Assembly (NCBI GenBank): GCA_947449315.1 | Contig: CANFRC010000006.1 | Coordinates: forward strand, 108,249 to 172,248 | Direction of reading: 5' to 3' | Source: Bacteroidota bacterium | GTDB lineage: Bacteria; Bacteroidota; Bacteroidia; 2-12-FULL-35-15 | DNA length: 64,000 nucleotides | Part shown: positions 1 to 8,361 of the stretch, piece after piece | Position numbering within the stretch: the stretch's first letter is position 1 | Layout of the letters: each line of letters opens with the position of its first letter | Program-made: the position numbers and the translations under genes | Notes under the pieces: model-generated | What the model was told of the DNA's origin: nothing | The model's input: the letters and a program-made list of their open reading frames with translations, nothing else | The model's database searches: none

Positions 1-885
1 GGTCCAGAAATTTGGGAGCAGACGGAAGGCAAGATTACTCATTTGGTTGTTGGAGTAGGAACAGGCGGAACCATAACAGGAACAGGAAAATATCTGAAAG
101 AAAAAAATCCGAATATTAAAGTATGGGGAATAGATACCTACGGTTCCGTTTTCAAAAAATACAAGGAGACGGGTGAGTTTGATAAGAATGAAATTTACCC
201 CTATATCACGGAAGGTATTGGAGAAGATTTTTTACCTGAAAATGTTGATTTTAATATTATTGATCGTTTCGAAAAAGTAACAGATAAAGATGCTGCCATC
301 ATGACGCGTGAAATCACCAAGCGTGAAGGGATTTTTGCAGGTAACTCTGCTGGTTCTGCCATGGCTGGTTTGCTTCAGTTGAAAGGCGAATTAAAAGAAG
401 GCGATATTGTTGTTGTTATTTTCCATGATCATGGAACTCGTTATTTAGGAAAGATGTTCAATGATGAATGGATGATGGAAAAAGGATTCTTCGATAAAAA
501 AGGCTTGGTGGCAAAAGATTTGGTTAATAACAATACAAATGGAAAACTAATCACTCTGGAAAGTTCCGATACCATTGAAAGTGCTGTGAAGTTGATGAAT
601 AAAATGGACATTTCTCAGATTCCAGTAACGCATGATAAACGTATGGTAGGTTCTTTGAATGAAAGTTTAGTGTATTCTAACGTAGTTTCTAATCCCGATA
701 TAAAAAATAATAAAATTGAGACAATCATGTCTCCTGCATTTCCTTTTGTTGATATATCGGCCCCTATCGATTCACTTTCTGCCATGATCACTGATAACAA
801 TCCTGCAGTATTGGTTCGTGATTTTAAATTGGATAAAACCTATATCATCACGCGTCATGACATTATTAATGCATTGACAAAATAA
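1..885 (+). CDS. Cystathionine beta-synthase, 5' truncated
   Basis: The gene enters from the left edge; 294 residues are visible in frame from base 1. The fragment has the PLP fold-type II phosphate-binding loop GTGGT (fragment residues 20-24) and a GNSAGSAMAG segment near 115, typical of the cysteine synthase/cystathionine beta-synthase family. From about residue 174 the protein continues into a pair of CBS domains (LITLESSDTIESAV, then IETIMSPAF), which separates beta-synthases from plain O-acetylserine sulfhydrylases. The likely reaction is serine (or acetylserine) plus homocysteine to cystathionine in the cytoplasm. CBS pairs usually bind adenosyl ligands and regulate the enzyme; that is family knowledge, not visible here. 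The catalytic lysine lies in the missing N-terminus. A hairpin terminator follows directly. Confidence 0.9.
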   Translation, partial: GPEIWEQTEGKITHLVVGVGTGGTITGTGKYLKEKNPNIKVWGIDTYGSVFKKYKETGEFDKNEIYPYITEGIGEDFLPENVDFNIIDRFEKVTDKDAAIMTREITKREGIFAGNSAGSAMAGLLQLKGELKEGDIVVVIFHDHGTRYLGKMFNDEWMMEKGFFDKKGLVAKDLVNNNTNGKLITLESSDTIESAVKLMNKMDISQIPVTHDKRMVGSLNESLVYSNVVSNPDIKNNKIETIMSPAFPFVDISAPIDSLSAMITDNNPAVLVRDFKLDKTYIITRHDIINALTK

Positions 886-907
886 TACGTATCCTATTAT
901 TGTATAG

Positions 908-942
908 AAATGTCAAACTCTTGAAAAACGTTTGACATTTTT
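908..942 (+). terminator. Intrinsic terminator after the beta-synthase
   Basis: An inverted repeat AAATGTCAAAC / GTTTGACATTT with a short A-rich loop and a T-rich 3' side sits 23 bases after the stop codon. It separates the truncated gene from the TPR gene. Confidence 0.75.
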
Positions 943-1050
943 ATTTTAGGAGGATATACGACAGATATTGGGATTCTGAATTATTTTTGTAGTTTTAAAT
1001 AGCATGTCTTTAACTATTATCTTTGTTTGGTGTTCGCTAATAATATAAAG

Positions 1051-1761
1051 ATGAAAAGGTTTTTTCTTTTGTTTTTTCCATTTTTTTCTACTCTTAATTA
1101 TTGCTATTGTCAGCAAATAAAAGAGTTTAATGCGTGTGCTGTAGAAAAATTAATTAACAAAGATTCTTTGGGTGCAATTGAATTTTTTTCAAGAGTGATT
1201 GAAGTCAACCCAAAAGATTCATTAGCTTATTTCGACAGGGGATTCATAAAAGATAATTTGAAAGATTATAAATGCGCTATTGTTGATTACAGCAAACAAA
1301 TTGAAGTAGATAAAGGCAGTGTAGACAGTTATTTTTTGCGTGGGTTAGCAAAAATAAAATTAAATGATTTTGAACACGCGATTGTAGATTTTGATAAAGT
1401 TGTTGACTTGGAGCCATCCAATGTTGATGCATTTTATAATCGGGGTATTTCTAATGCGGCACTCAGCCATTTTGCAACTGCTATTTTAGATTATGATCAA
1501 GCACTTAGAATGCGTCCTGATTATGCTGAAGTATTTGATAGCAGAGCCAATGCAAAAGAGAAAATGAAAGATGATACAGGTGCTCTTTCTGATTATGATC
1601 ATGCGATAGCATTCGATCCGTTGAATAAAAAATATTATTTGCAAAGAGGTGCATTGGAGCTAAGGCTTCATCGTAAAAAGAATGCTTGTGCTGATCTGAA
1701 AAAATATAAGGAGCTTGGCGGAACACTATCCGATCCTAAGTTGAATAAAATCTGCAAATAG
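1051..1761 (+). CDS. Secreted tetratricopeptide-repeat protein
   Basis: A 236-residue protein starting at ATG 1051. A longer reading frame begins at a TTG at 1027, but the ATG is followed at once by a good signal peptide (MKRFFLLFFPFFSTL, cleavage near YCYCQQ), so the ATG is preferred. The mature part is about five tetratricopeptide repeats of 34 residues, with the usual Y-F/Y-RG and A-I-x-D-Y/F-D/N pattern (for example FDRGFIKDNLKDYKCAIVDY). TPRs are protein-protein interaction scaffolds; the export signal puts this one in the periplasm. It lies 19 bases before an MFS transporter and may share its transcript. A -7-like TATCTTTG is at 1018-1025. No specific partner can be named. A similar secreted TPR protein is encoded at 40718-41827. 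Confidence 0.8.
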   Translation: MKRFFLLFFPFFSTLNYCYCQQIKEFNACAVEKLINKDSLGAIEFFSRVIEVNPKDSLAYFDRGFIKDNLKDYKCAIVDYSKQIEVDKGSVDSYFLRGLAKIKLNDFEHAIVDFDKVVDLEPSNVDAFYNRGISNAALSHFATAILDYDQALRMRPDYAEVFDSRANAKEKMKDDTGALSDYDHAIAFDPLNKKYYLQRGALELRLHRKKNACADLKKYKELGGTLSDPKLNKICK

Positions 1762-1780
1762 TTTATACGGGAACTTAGGT

Positions 1781-3004
1781 ATGCAGAAAGCAAAAAATCC
1801 ATTGGTCTTTATTTTTATAACGGTTCTGATCGATTGCATTGGCATACGTATCATATATCCTGTTGCTGCAAGTATTGTTGCTGAGGTGAGTCAGGTAAGT
1901 GTTAATCTAGCAATTACATATAGCGGATGGATGATGGCCTCTTATGCGGTTATGCAGTTTCTCTTTTCTCCTTTGCTTGGCAGTTTGAGTGATAGGTATG
2001 GGAGAAGGCCTGTTTTATTAATTTCATTATTCGGGTTGGGGATCGATTATCTTTTTCTGGCCTTAGCAAATTCACTTCCTTTATTATTTGTCGGCCGAAT
2101 AATAGCCGGAATCTGTGGAGCTAGTCTAACGACAGGATTCGCATACATCACAGATAGTAGTCCTCCAGGAAAACGGGCTCAGAATTTTGGTATCATTGGT
2201 TCAGCAATTGGTTTGGGGTTTATCATTGGTCCGTTATTAGGAGGTTTTTTGAGTCAATGGGGGATTCGTATTCCATTTGTTGCTGCTGCGGTACTTTCTT
2301 TGCTCAACTTTTTATATGGATTATTTATTCTCCCCGAATCCTTAAAGCTGGAGAATAGAAGAGGATTTAGCTTCAGACGCGCAAATCCATTCGGCTCCTT
2401 TCTACATATCAAAAAGAAAAAAGAGATCCGAGTACTTTTAATTGTTTTGTTTTTCATTTTTATTTCGGCTCAGGTAATGCCTGCTATTTGGCCCTTTTAC
2501 ACCAAATATTTATTTCATTGGAGTGATTTGGAAATAGGATATTCTTTAGCTTTTGTAGGCGTTATGGTGGCTATTGTGAAGGCAGGCTTTGTAAATTTTG
2601 CGAATTTTAAATTCGGGCCACAACGAACTGTTTATGTTGGATTGCTGTTTTCTGCCTTGGGATTACTCTTGTTTGCATTTTCAAGTCAATCGTGGATGTT
2701 GTATGTAGTCACTTTCATTTACTGTATAGGAGGGATTGCGCCACCGTCCCTGCAGGGGATCATTTCTTTTCGGGTGAATGATAATGAGCAAGGCGAATTA
2801 CAGGGAATTATTACTTCCTTACTTAGTATAGCCAATATTGTTTCTCCCCTTCTTATGACACATCTGTTCTATTTTTTTACCGCTGAAAACAGCTCATTTC
2901 ATTTCCCAGGCGCTCCTTTTGTGGCTGCTGCTGTAATTCTATTTTTGGGATTATTCATCTGTTTGCGCGAGCTAAAAAAGAATAAATCGTATATTTATAC
3001 TTAG
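1781..3004 (+). CDS. MFS transporter, TetA-like drug:H+ antiporter family
   Basis: A 407-residue inner-membrane protein with about 12 hydrophobic segments. The loop between helices 2 and 3 has major-facilitator motif A (GSLSDRYGRRPVLL, around residues 67-80), and motif C-like glycine-rich sequence follows (GSAIGLGFIIGPLLGG, about 140-155). This pattern fits the 12-helix TCR/Tet branch of drug:proton antiporters. The substrate cannot be read from the sequence; Bacteroidota carry many such TetA-like proteins that are not resistance genes, so resistance should not be assumed. It starts 19 bases after the TPR gene, suggesting co-transcription. Confidence 0.85.
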   Translation: MQKAKNPLVFIFITVLIDCIGIRIIYPVAASIVAEVSQVSVNLAITYSGWMMASYAVMQFLFSPLLGSLSDRYGRRPVLLISLFGLGIDYLFLALANSLPLLFVGRIIAGICGASLTTGFAYITDSSPPGKRAQNFGIIGSAIGLGFIIGPLLGGFLSQWGIRIPFVAAAVLSLLNFLYGLFILPESLKLENRRGFSFRRANPFGSFLHIKKKKEIRVLLIVLFFIFISAQVMPAIWPFYTKYLFHWSDLEIGYSLAFVGVMVAIVKAGFVNFANFKFGPQRTVYVGLLFSALGLLLFAFSSQSWMLYVVTFIYCIGGIAPPSLQGIISFRVNDNEQGELQGIITSLLSIANIVSPLLMTHLFYFFTAENSSFHFPGAPFVAAAVILFLGLFICLRELKKNKSYIYT

Positions 3005-3042
3005 TTGTGTCTGAAATCGAGAATTTCTACAAAAACATTTTT

Positions 3043-3050
3043 TATATTTG
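3043..3050 (+). promoter_or_regulatory. -7 element of a Bacteroidota-type promoter
   Basis: TATATTTG matches TAnnTTTG and lies 27 bases before the DUF2271 start codon. No good TTTG is seen at the expected distance upstream, so the -33 half is weak. Confidence 0.4.
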
Positions 3051-3077
3051 TACTCATTAAAAATAAAAATTCCATCC

Positions 3078-3899
3078 ATGAAAAAACGAATACTTTTTTT
3101 TATTTCTGCAACTTTACTAGTGGCTTCTTCTATTTCCATGAGTGCTCAGACACCGGGAACTTTGACATTTACTTTTACTCAGGTAGCTCATTCTCCTTGC
3201 TACACAGGTACAAAAAACGTTTTAGCCGTTTGGATCCAGACGAGTGCTGGTGTGTTTGTAAAGACAAAACTTCGTAATGCAGGTACCGGAACAAAAGACC
3301 ATTTGCCTACTTGGGCCGTAAATTCAGGTGGAACGTCAGCAAATTGTATGGCAGCAGCTTGTAATACAACAGATGCAACATCCGGAGCTACCCTTTCATC
3401 ATTTGGAGCTAAAACAATTATTTGGGATGGCAAAAATGTTGTAGGAACGGTAAACGGAACTACAGTAGCGGATGGTGTTTATAAAGTGACTATTCAGTCA
3501 ACATGGAACCATGGGTCTGGTTCAACTGTTACCACTTCTTTTACCTTTACAAAAGGTCCAACTGCTGATCACCAGACTCCTGCTAATACGGCTGATTTTA
3601 CCGGTATTACTTTGGATTGGATTCCTGGAATTGCTGGTGTAGCGGATATTGCTTCAGTGGGTCCAGAAATAAATGTTTATCCTAATCCCACAATCGGATT
3701 ATTCAATGTCGACTATTCAAAAGCGACAAGCGTAAAAGTAGTAGATATTTTAGGTGATGTTATTTATGACGAAAAAGTCGATCAAAATAATGCTGGAACT
3801 ATGGCTATCGATTTAGCAAATTATGCCAATGGGATCTATTTTATTTATGTTTTTGATGGTGACAATTCATCTAAACGTAAATTAATTTTAACTAAATAA
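3078..3899 (+). CDS. Secreted DUF2271 protein with T9SS sorting domain
   Basis: A 273-residue protein. I start it at ATG 3078 (MKKRILFFISATLLVASS) because a signal peptide follows directly; the frame is open upstream to 3048. Residues about 25-180 match DUF2271, a predicted extracytoplasmic domain (FTFTQVAHSPCYTGTKNVLAVWI, broken here only for reading, then a DGVYKVTIQSTWNHG stretch). The C-terminus is a type A T9SS sorting domain (VYPNPTIGLFNV ... NGIYFIYVFDG), predicting surface display or release through the type IX system. DUF2271 genes often neighbour apbE (family knowledge), and here apbE is convergent and shares the terminator. The domain may accept FMN or join extracytoplasmic redox chemistry, but that is inference; no biochemical function is established by this sequence. 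Confidence 0.8.
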   Translation: MKKRILFFISATLLVASSISMSAQTPGTLTFTFTQVAHSPCYTGTKNVLAVWIQTSAGVFVKTKLRNAGTGTKDHLPTWAVNSGGTSANCMAAACNTTDATSGATLSSFGAKTIIWDGKNVVGTVNGTTVADGVYKVTIQSTWNHGSGSTVTTSFTFTKGPTADHQTPANTADFTGITLDWIPGIAGVADIASVGPEINVYPNPTIGLFNVDYSKATSVKVVDILGDVIYDEKVDQNNAGTMAIDLANYANGIYFIYVFDGDNSSKRKLILTK

Positions 3900-3914
3900 A
3901 AATTTTTACCTTAT

Positions 3915-3951
3915 AAAAAAAGGCATTCTTCCATGAAGAATGCCTTTTTTT
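3915..3951. terminator. Bidirectional terminator between DUF2271 gene and apbE
   Basis: AGGCATTCTTC / GAAGAATGCCT with loop CAT, flanked by seven A on the left and seven T on the right, so it can stop transcription from both convergent genes. It touches the apbE stop codon. Confidence 0.85.
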
Positions 3952-4954
3952 ATTGATCTTCTTCAATAACAATATCTTTTACACCTGGCGTTTCATAGAT
4001 TTGATAATTACCCTTATCGTCTGAATAGATCAAATATGCTTGGAGTTCAGGGTGGTTGTATAAAAATTCTTTTGCCTTTTCAAGTCCCAACACTAAAATT
4101 CCGGTAGCATTTGCATCGGAAGAAATGCATTGCTTTGCAAAAACAGTGGCACTTAACAGGTTGTTTTTTGTCGGATAACCTGTCTTAGGATCAATGTGGT
4201 GTCCGTATTTTATACCATTTTCAATAAAAAATCTTCTGTAGTTTCCAGAGGTAGAGGTAGCTAGGTTTTCAAGTTTTACAATTGCTTTTATAGGGTTTTC
4301 CGAATTTTTATTATCAATGGGTTTCTCTATTCCTATTTGCCAATTTTCTCCATTCGGTTTTTTGCCTTTTGCATAAACTTCGCCACCAATTTCTACGATG
4401 AATGATGTGATTTTTTTTGAGATCAAAAAGTCGGATACAACATCTACTGAATAACCTTGTGCAAATGCATTGAAATCCAAAGCGACTCTCGGATCTTTTT
4501 TTACGATCTTTTTACCTTTTAATTCAATCAGATCAAAGCCAACAAATTGTAGAATACTATCTATTTTTGCTTGTTCAATTTTTTGCTTTTTTCCTGGACC
4601 GAATCCCCACGCATTTACTAAAGGGTAAACAGTAGGGTCAAATGCTCCATTCGTATTTTTCCAAACTTCTTTTGCTTTATTAAAACATGTAATAAAATAG
4701 TTGTCGACCACTACGTTCTTTTCATTTGCATTGATTCTTGATATAATAGATGTTGGAAGGTAGGTGGAAACAGATTTATCAAAATCCGCTAATATCTTTT
4801 CTATCTGAGGTTGCAGGTTTCTGTTTTTTTTATCAAAATAAGAAATATGATAGGTGGTGCCTTGGGCATACCCATCAAATTTTAAAAGATCTTGTTGAGA
4901 ATATGTTGTTGAAACAATAAAAAAAAGGAAACTATAAATCACAAATTTTTTCAT
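3950..4954 (-). CDS. apbE: FAD:protein FMN transferase (ApbE)
   Basis: A 334-residue protein with an N-terminal signal sequence (MKKFVIYSFLFFIVSTTYS). ApbE enzymes act outside the cytoplasmic membrane; they use Mg2+ and FAD to attach FMN to a serine or threonine of target proteins such as Nqr/Rnf subunits. Visible family motifs are YHISYF near the N-terminus, the WGFGPGKK segment, DFNAFAQGYSVDVV, EIGGEVYAKG and HHIDPKTGYP (Mg2+ and FAD region). Length is normal for the family. It is convergent with a secreted DUF2271 gene, a frequent companion. No classical flavinylated target (NqrB, NqrC, RnfD, RnfG) lies in this window. Confidence 0.92.
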   Translation of the reverse strand: MKKFVIYSFLFFIVSTTYSQQDLLKFDGYAQGTTYHISYFDKKNRNLQPQIEKILADFDKSVSTYLPTSIISRINANEKNVVVDNYFITCFNKAKEVWKNTNGAFDPTVYPLVNAWGFGPGKKQKIEQAKIDSILQFVGFDLIELKGKKIVKKDPRVALDFNAFAQGYSVDVVSDFLISKKITSFIVEIGGEVYAKGKKPNGENWQIGIEKPIDNKNSENPIKAIVKLENLATSTSGNYRRFFIENGIKYGHHIDPKTGYPTKNNLLSATVFAKQCISSDANATGILVLGLEKAKEFLYNHPELQAYLIYSDDKGNYQIYETPGVKDIVIEEDQ

Positions 4955-5063
4955 GAGTGCTTTTTATGCTATTTTTGTTTACTGTAAAGTTACTTTTTTT
5001 GTGTGAGAAGAAACTTTTATACAACCGATATTACTATCTATTTAACAATTTTATATTCAAGGT

Positions 5064-5864
5064 TTGGAATTTACAGATCAGCTCAATCGTAAAATAGAAT
5101 TAGCAGCCACGCCAAAGCGGATCGTTTCTTTAGTTCCCTCGCAGACAGAATTGCTTTCTGATTTGGGTTTGCGCGAAGAAGTGGTAGGGATCACCAAGTT
5201 TTGCATTCATCCGGAAGAGTGGTTCCGTTCCAAAACAAGGGTCGGAGGAACAAAAAAATATGATTTCGAAAAGATAAAAGCCTTGCAGCCCGATTTGATC
5301 ATTGGTAATAAAGAAGAGAATGATCAGGAGCAGATCCAGGAGCTGATGAAACACTATACTGTGTGGATGAGTGATATTTATTCGTTACAAGATGCGTATG
5401 ATATGATTACGCGGGTTGGTGCTTTGGTTGGCAAAAACAAAGAAGCAACCTTATTGAAGTTGGAAGTCGAAGCGAAATTCAATTTATTTTTTAATGAAGT
5501 TGAAGCCTTAAACGTTCCCGCTAAAACAGCCTATTTTATCTGGAATGATCCTTATATGGTGGCAGGTCATAATACCTTTATCAATGAAATGTTGAAGCTT
5601 TGTGGTTTCGAAAATGTTTTTTTGCATAAATCGTCCCGTTATCCGGCAGTTAATAACGAAGAAATTTTGGAAGCGAATCCCGAATTGATATTACTTTCAT
5701 CTGAGCCATATCCTTTTAAAGAAAAGCATATAGAGCAATTTCGACAGCTATTGCCATCTGCTACAATACGAATTGTTGATGGTGAAATGTTTTCATGGTA
5801 TGGTTCACGATTGTTAAGGTCGCCGGAATATTTCAGGCAACTGCTGAAGGGAATTTCGTCTTAA
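5064..5864 (+). CDS. BtuF-like helical-backbone metal/cobalamin-binding protein
   Basis: A 266-residue protein of the periplasmic-binding fold used for cobalamin and ferric siderophores (opening RIVSLVPSQTELLSDLGL, then a PDLIIGNKEEN segment). It has no signal peptide: the best start is TTG 5064 (MEFTDQLNRKIEL) and no in-frame ATG lies just upstream. A cytoplasmic form without neighbouring permease or ATPase genes is common in Bacteroidota and often annotated as an ABC transporter substrate-binding protein. A transport role is doubtful because neither an export signal nor transporter partners are present. The ligand is unknown. Confidence 0.75.
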   Translation: MEFTDQLNRKIELAATPKRIVSLVPSQTELLSDLGLREEVVGITKFCIHPEEWFRSKTRVGGTKKYDFEKIKALQPDLIIGNKEENDQEQIQELMKHYTVWMSDIYSLQDAYDMITRVGALVGKNKEATLLKLEVEAKFNLFFNEVEALNVPAKTAYFIWNDPYMVAGHNTFINEMLKLCGFENVFLHKSSRYPAVNNEEILEANPELILLSSEPYPFKEKHIEQFRQLLPSATIRIVDGEMFSWYGSRLLRSPEYFRQLLKGISS

Positions 5865-5903
5865 TTCCGATGAAGAGATTGTTTTTCATTTATTAATTCT
5901 TAT

Positions 5904-5911
5904 TAGCTTTG
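5904..5911 (+). promoter_or_regulatory. -7 element before the patatin gene
   Basis: TAGCTTTG matches TAnnTTTG and lies 21 bases before ATG 5933. An ATTG at 5878-5881 is the best -33 candidate with a slightly long 22-base spacer. Confidence 0.45.
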
Positions 5912-5932
5912 CATCCATAACTTCCAACCATT

Positions 5933-8230
5933 ATGAGCTTTTTAAAACAATCAACATCTGTGTTTATTAGTGCGCTGTTGATTCTGTTTTCGCTTCAATC
6001 TGCAGATGCCCAAAAAGTAGGTGTAGTTCTAAGTGGAGGTGCTGCAAGTGGCATTGCACACATAGGAGTTTTAAAAGCATTAGAGGAAAATCATATCCCT
6101 ATCGATTATATTTCGGGAACTTCTATGGGAGCATTGGTAGGAGCAATGTATTCAGTAGGGTATTCACCTTCACAGATTGAGGCGATTGTTAAAACAGAGC
6201 GATTTAAAAACTGGTCGGAGGGGATCGTAGATGAAAAATATGCTTACTACTTTAAAAGAACGGATGATAATTCATCGTGGTTAACCTTTAAACTTTCCCT
6301 AGATTCTGCTTTTATTTCTAGTCTTCCAACAAATTTGATCTCACCAATCGCAATGGATTTTGGAATGATGGAGTTGACAAGTGGAGCCACAGCTGCTGCA
6401 AATTGTAAATTCGACAGTTTGTTTGTTCCATTTCGTTGTGTTGCTTCTGATATCGAAAAAAAAGAATCAGTTGTTTTTCGTGAAGGCGATCTTGCCCAAT
6501 CTGTTCGCGCCTCCATGTCCTATCCTTTTTATATTCGTCCGATAACTATAAATGGTAAATTAATGTTTGATGGTGGTTTGTATAATAACTTTCCTTCAAA
6601 TATTATGTATGAGGAGTTTTATCCAGATTTTATGATCGGCAGTAATGTCACCGGAAATAATCCGCCTCCCGATGAAGACAATCTGTTGTCGCAAATTAAA
6701 ACGATGCTTCAGAGCAAATCCAATTATAATATTTTATGTGAGAGTGGTGTTATTATTGAACCTAAAACAGAGGTGAGTTTGTTTAATTTCAGTAACCTTC
6801 AGCCAATAATTGATAGTGGTTATGCTGCAGCGATGCGTCAGATGGATTATATTAAAAAATATGTAGAGAGAAGAGTAGACTCTACCGAATTATCTATTAG
6901 AAGGAGCAATTTCAAAGGAGCTCAACCCAAAATTATTTTCGATAAAATAAATATTGAAGGCTTAACCAAAAGTCAGGCTGATTATGCTAGAAAAGTATTG
7001 CGTCATAAAAACAAACAGATTTCTTTAGAGGATATGAAGGAAGGATACTTCCGACTTGCTGCAGATGACAAAATCAAATCGATTTACCCTTTGGCAAAGT
7101 TTAATCCAACTACTGGATTCTATGATTTGAATTTAAGGATTAAAAAAGAGCGGAATTTAATAACAGACTTTGGCGGAAATTTTTCTAACCGTCCTATTAG
7201 TCAAGGTTACATAGGGTTTCAATATAATTATTTGGGGCGGTTTGCACTTGGCGTGATGTCCAATGCTTATTTTGGCAAACTGTATAGTTCGGCACAACTA
7301 AAAACACGATTTGATTTTCCATTCCGCATACCCATTTTTATTGAGCCTTGCATTACCTGGAATAAATGGGATTATTACAGCAGCAGCAGTGCTTTTAAGG
7401 AAGATACCAAACCTGCCTATTTAATTCAAAGTGAAGAGTATGGAAATTTAAATATTGGATTTCCAACTGGAAAAAAAGGTAGAATTGTCGGAGGTGCAGG
7501 GCTAGCTCGCATTACCGACAAGTATTATCAGACACCTTATTTTGTTCAACTGGACACTGCAGATAGAACTAATTTTGATGTCTTTACTACACAGGCTTAT
7601 TATGAGGTTAATTCGTTGAATAGAAAACTTTACCCTAGTCGAGGAGGATTTTTAAATCTTAAGTTACGTTACGTGAATGGCTTTGAAGAAAATATTCCGG
7701 GTTCTACCTCAATAGATACAGCCGAATTTGCGAATCATCACGATTGGTTTGTGTTAAAAGCGACAGGAGAACGCTTTTTCAATCGAAAAGGTGCAATAAA
7801 AATAGGGGTATACGGAGAAGGCGTTTATTCAACGCAATCTTTTTTTAATAATTACACCTCCAGTATTCTTACTGCACAAGCCTTTCAACCGACTCCCGAC
7901 AGTAAAACGCTTTTTAAGGAAAATTACCGGACACATAAATATTTAGCAGGTGGTTTAATTGTGATTGTCAATATCAGAAAAAATATAGAATTCAGAGCGG
8001 AGGGATATATTTATCAGCCTTATCAGGTGCTTATTAAAACTGCAAATCTAAAAACTGAATACGGGACTCCTTTCGCACTTCAACATTATATAGGAACAGC
8101 AGCTGTTGTTTGGCATACGCCTGTTGGTCCTATGAGCCTTAGTGTTAATTATTATGATCAGGTCAAAGAACCATTCTCCGTTTTATTCCACTTTGGTTAC
8201 ATCATCTTTAACAAAAGGGCACTTGAGTAG
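5933..8230 (+). CDS. Patatin-like phospholipase with outer-membrane barrel (PlpD/RssA type)
   Basis: A 765-residue protein with a signal peptide ending near SADA-Q. Residues about 28-320 are a patatin domain: the glycine-rich oxyanion segment GGAASG (35-40), nucleophile elbow GTSMG (Ser64) and the DGG with catalytic Asp213. Then comes a POTRA-like segment (IFDKINIEGLTKSQADYARKV broken at about 340-420) and a C-terminal half resembling the BamA/TamA 16-strand barrel (FGGNFSNRPISQGYIG onward). This is the fused type V secretion-like layout in which the lipase is tethered to or passed through an outer-membrane barrel. The activity is predicted to be phospholipase A1-type hydrolysis; whether the domain faces the outside or the periplasm cannot be seen. 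Common in Bacteroidota. Confidence 0.88.
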   Translation: MSFLKQSTSVFISALLILFSLQSADAQKVGVVLSGGAASGIAHIGVLKALEENHIPIDYISGTSMGALVGAMYSVGYSPSQIEAIVKTERFKNWSEGIVDEKYAYYFKRTDDNSSWLTFKLSLDSAFISSLPTNLISPIAMDFGMMELTSGATAAANCKFDSLFVPFRCVASDIEKKESVVFREGDLAQSVRASMSYPFYIRPITINGKLMFDGGLYNNFPSNIMYEEFYPDFMIGSNVTGNNPPPDEDNLLSQIKTMLQSKSNYNILCESGVIIEPKTEVSLFNFSNLQPIIDSGYAAAMRQMDYIKKYVERRVDSTELSIRRSNFKGAQPKIIFDKINIEGLTKSQADYARKVLRHKNKQISLEDMKEGYFRLAADDKIKSIYPLAKFNPTTGFYDLNLRIKKERNLITDFGGNFSNRPISQGYIGFQYNYLGRFALGVMSNAYFGKLYSSAQLKTRFDFPFRIPIFIEPCITWNKWDYYSSSSAFKEDTKPAYLIQSEEYGNLNIGFPTGKKGRIVGGAGLARITDKYYQTPYFVQLDTADRTNFDVFTTQAYYEVNSLNRKLYPSRGGFLNLKLRYVNGFEENIPGSTSIDTAEFANHHDWFVLKATGERFFNRKGAIKIGVYGEGVYSTQSFFNNYTSSILTAQAFQPTPDSKTLFKENYRTHKYLAGGLIVIVNIRKNIEFRAEGYIYQPYQVLIKTANLKTEYGTPFALQHYIGTAAVVWHTPVGPMSLSVNYYDQVKEPFSVLFHFGYIIFNKRALE

Positions 8231-8258
8231 TCTGCTAACGTGTTGATTGTCAGTTGTT

Positions 8259-8289
8259 TTTGATATTTACGATATTTTACATAAATTCG
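8259..8289 (+). promoter_or_regulatory. hppA promoter
   Basis: TTTG at 8259-8262 and TAAATTCG at 8282-8289 are separated by 19 bases, a good fit to the Bacteroidota primary promoter. Transcription would start near 8296, giving a leader of about 65 bases. Confidence 0.6.
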
Positions 8290-8291
8290 CA

Positions 8292-8326
8292 CCCCTTAAC
8301 AAGGGGAATAACACACTTGTAGTGTG
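8292..8326 (+). promoter_or_regulatory. Two tandem hairpins in the hppA leader
   Basis: CCCCTT-AAC-AAGGGG (8292-8306) and CACAC-TTGTA-GTGTG (8312-8326) are perfect short inverted repeats between the promoter and the start codon. Neither has a T tract. They may stabilise the transcript or regulate translation; no known riboswitch was recognised. Confidence 0.45.
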
Positions 8327-8361
8327 ACAATTAATTAAAAATTAACTTTTAATAAAACAGT

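Noticed and set aside
1781..3004. Tetracycline-resistance efflux gene
   Set aside because: Family resemblance to TetA is general; nothing shows tetracycline as substrate and no mobile-element context is present.
3005..3277. 90-codon frame overlapping the DUF2271 gene start
   Set aside because: It reads across the signal peptide of the real gene in another frame and has no family signal.
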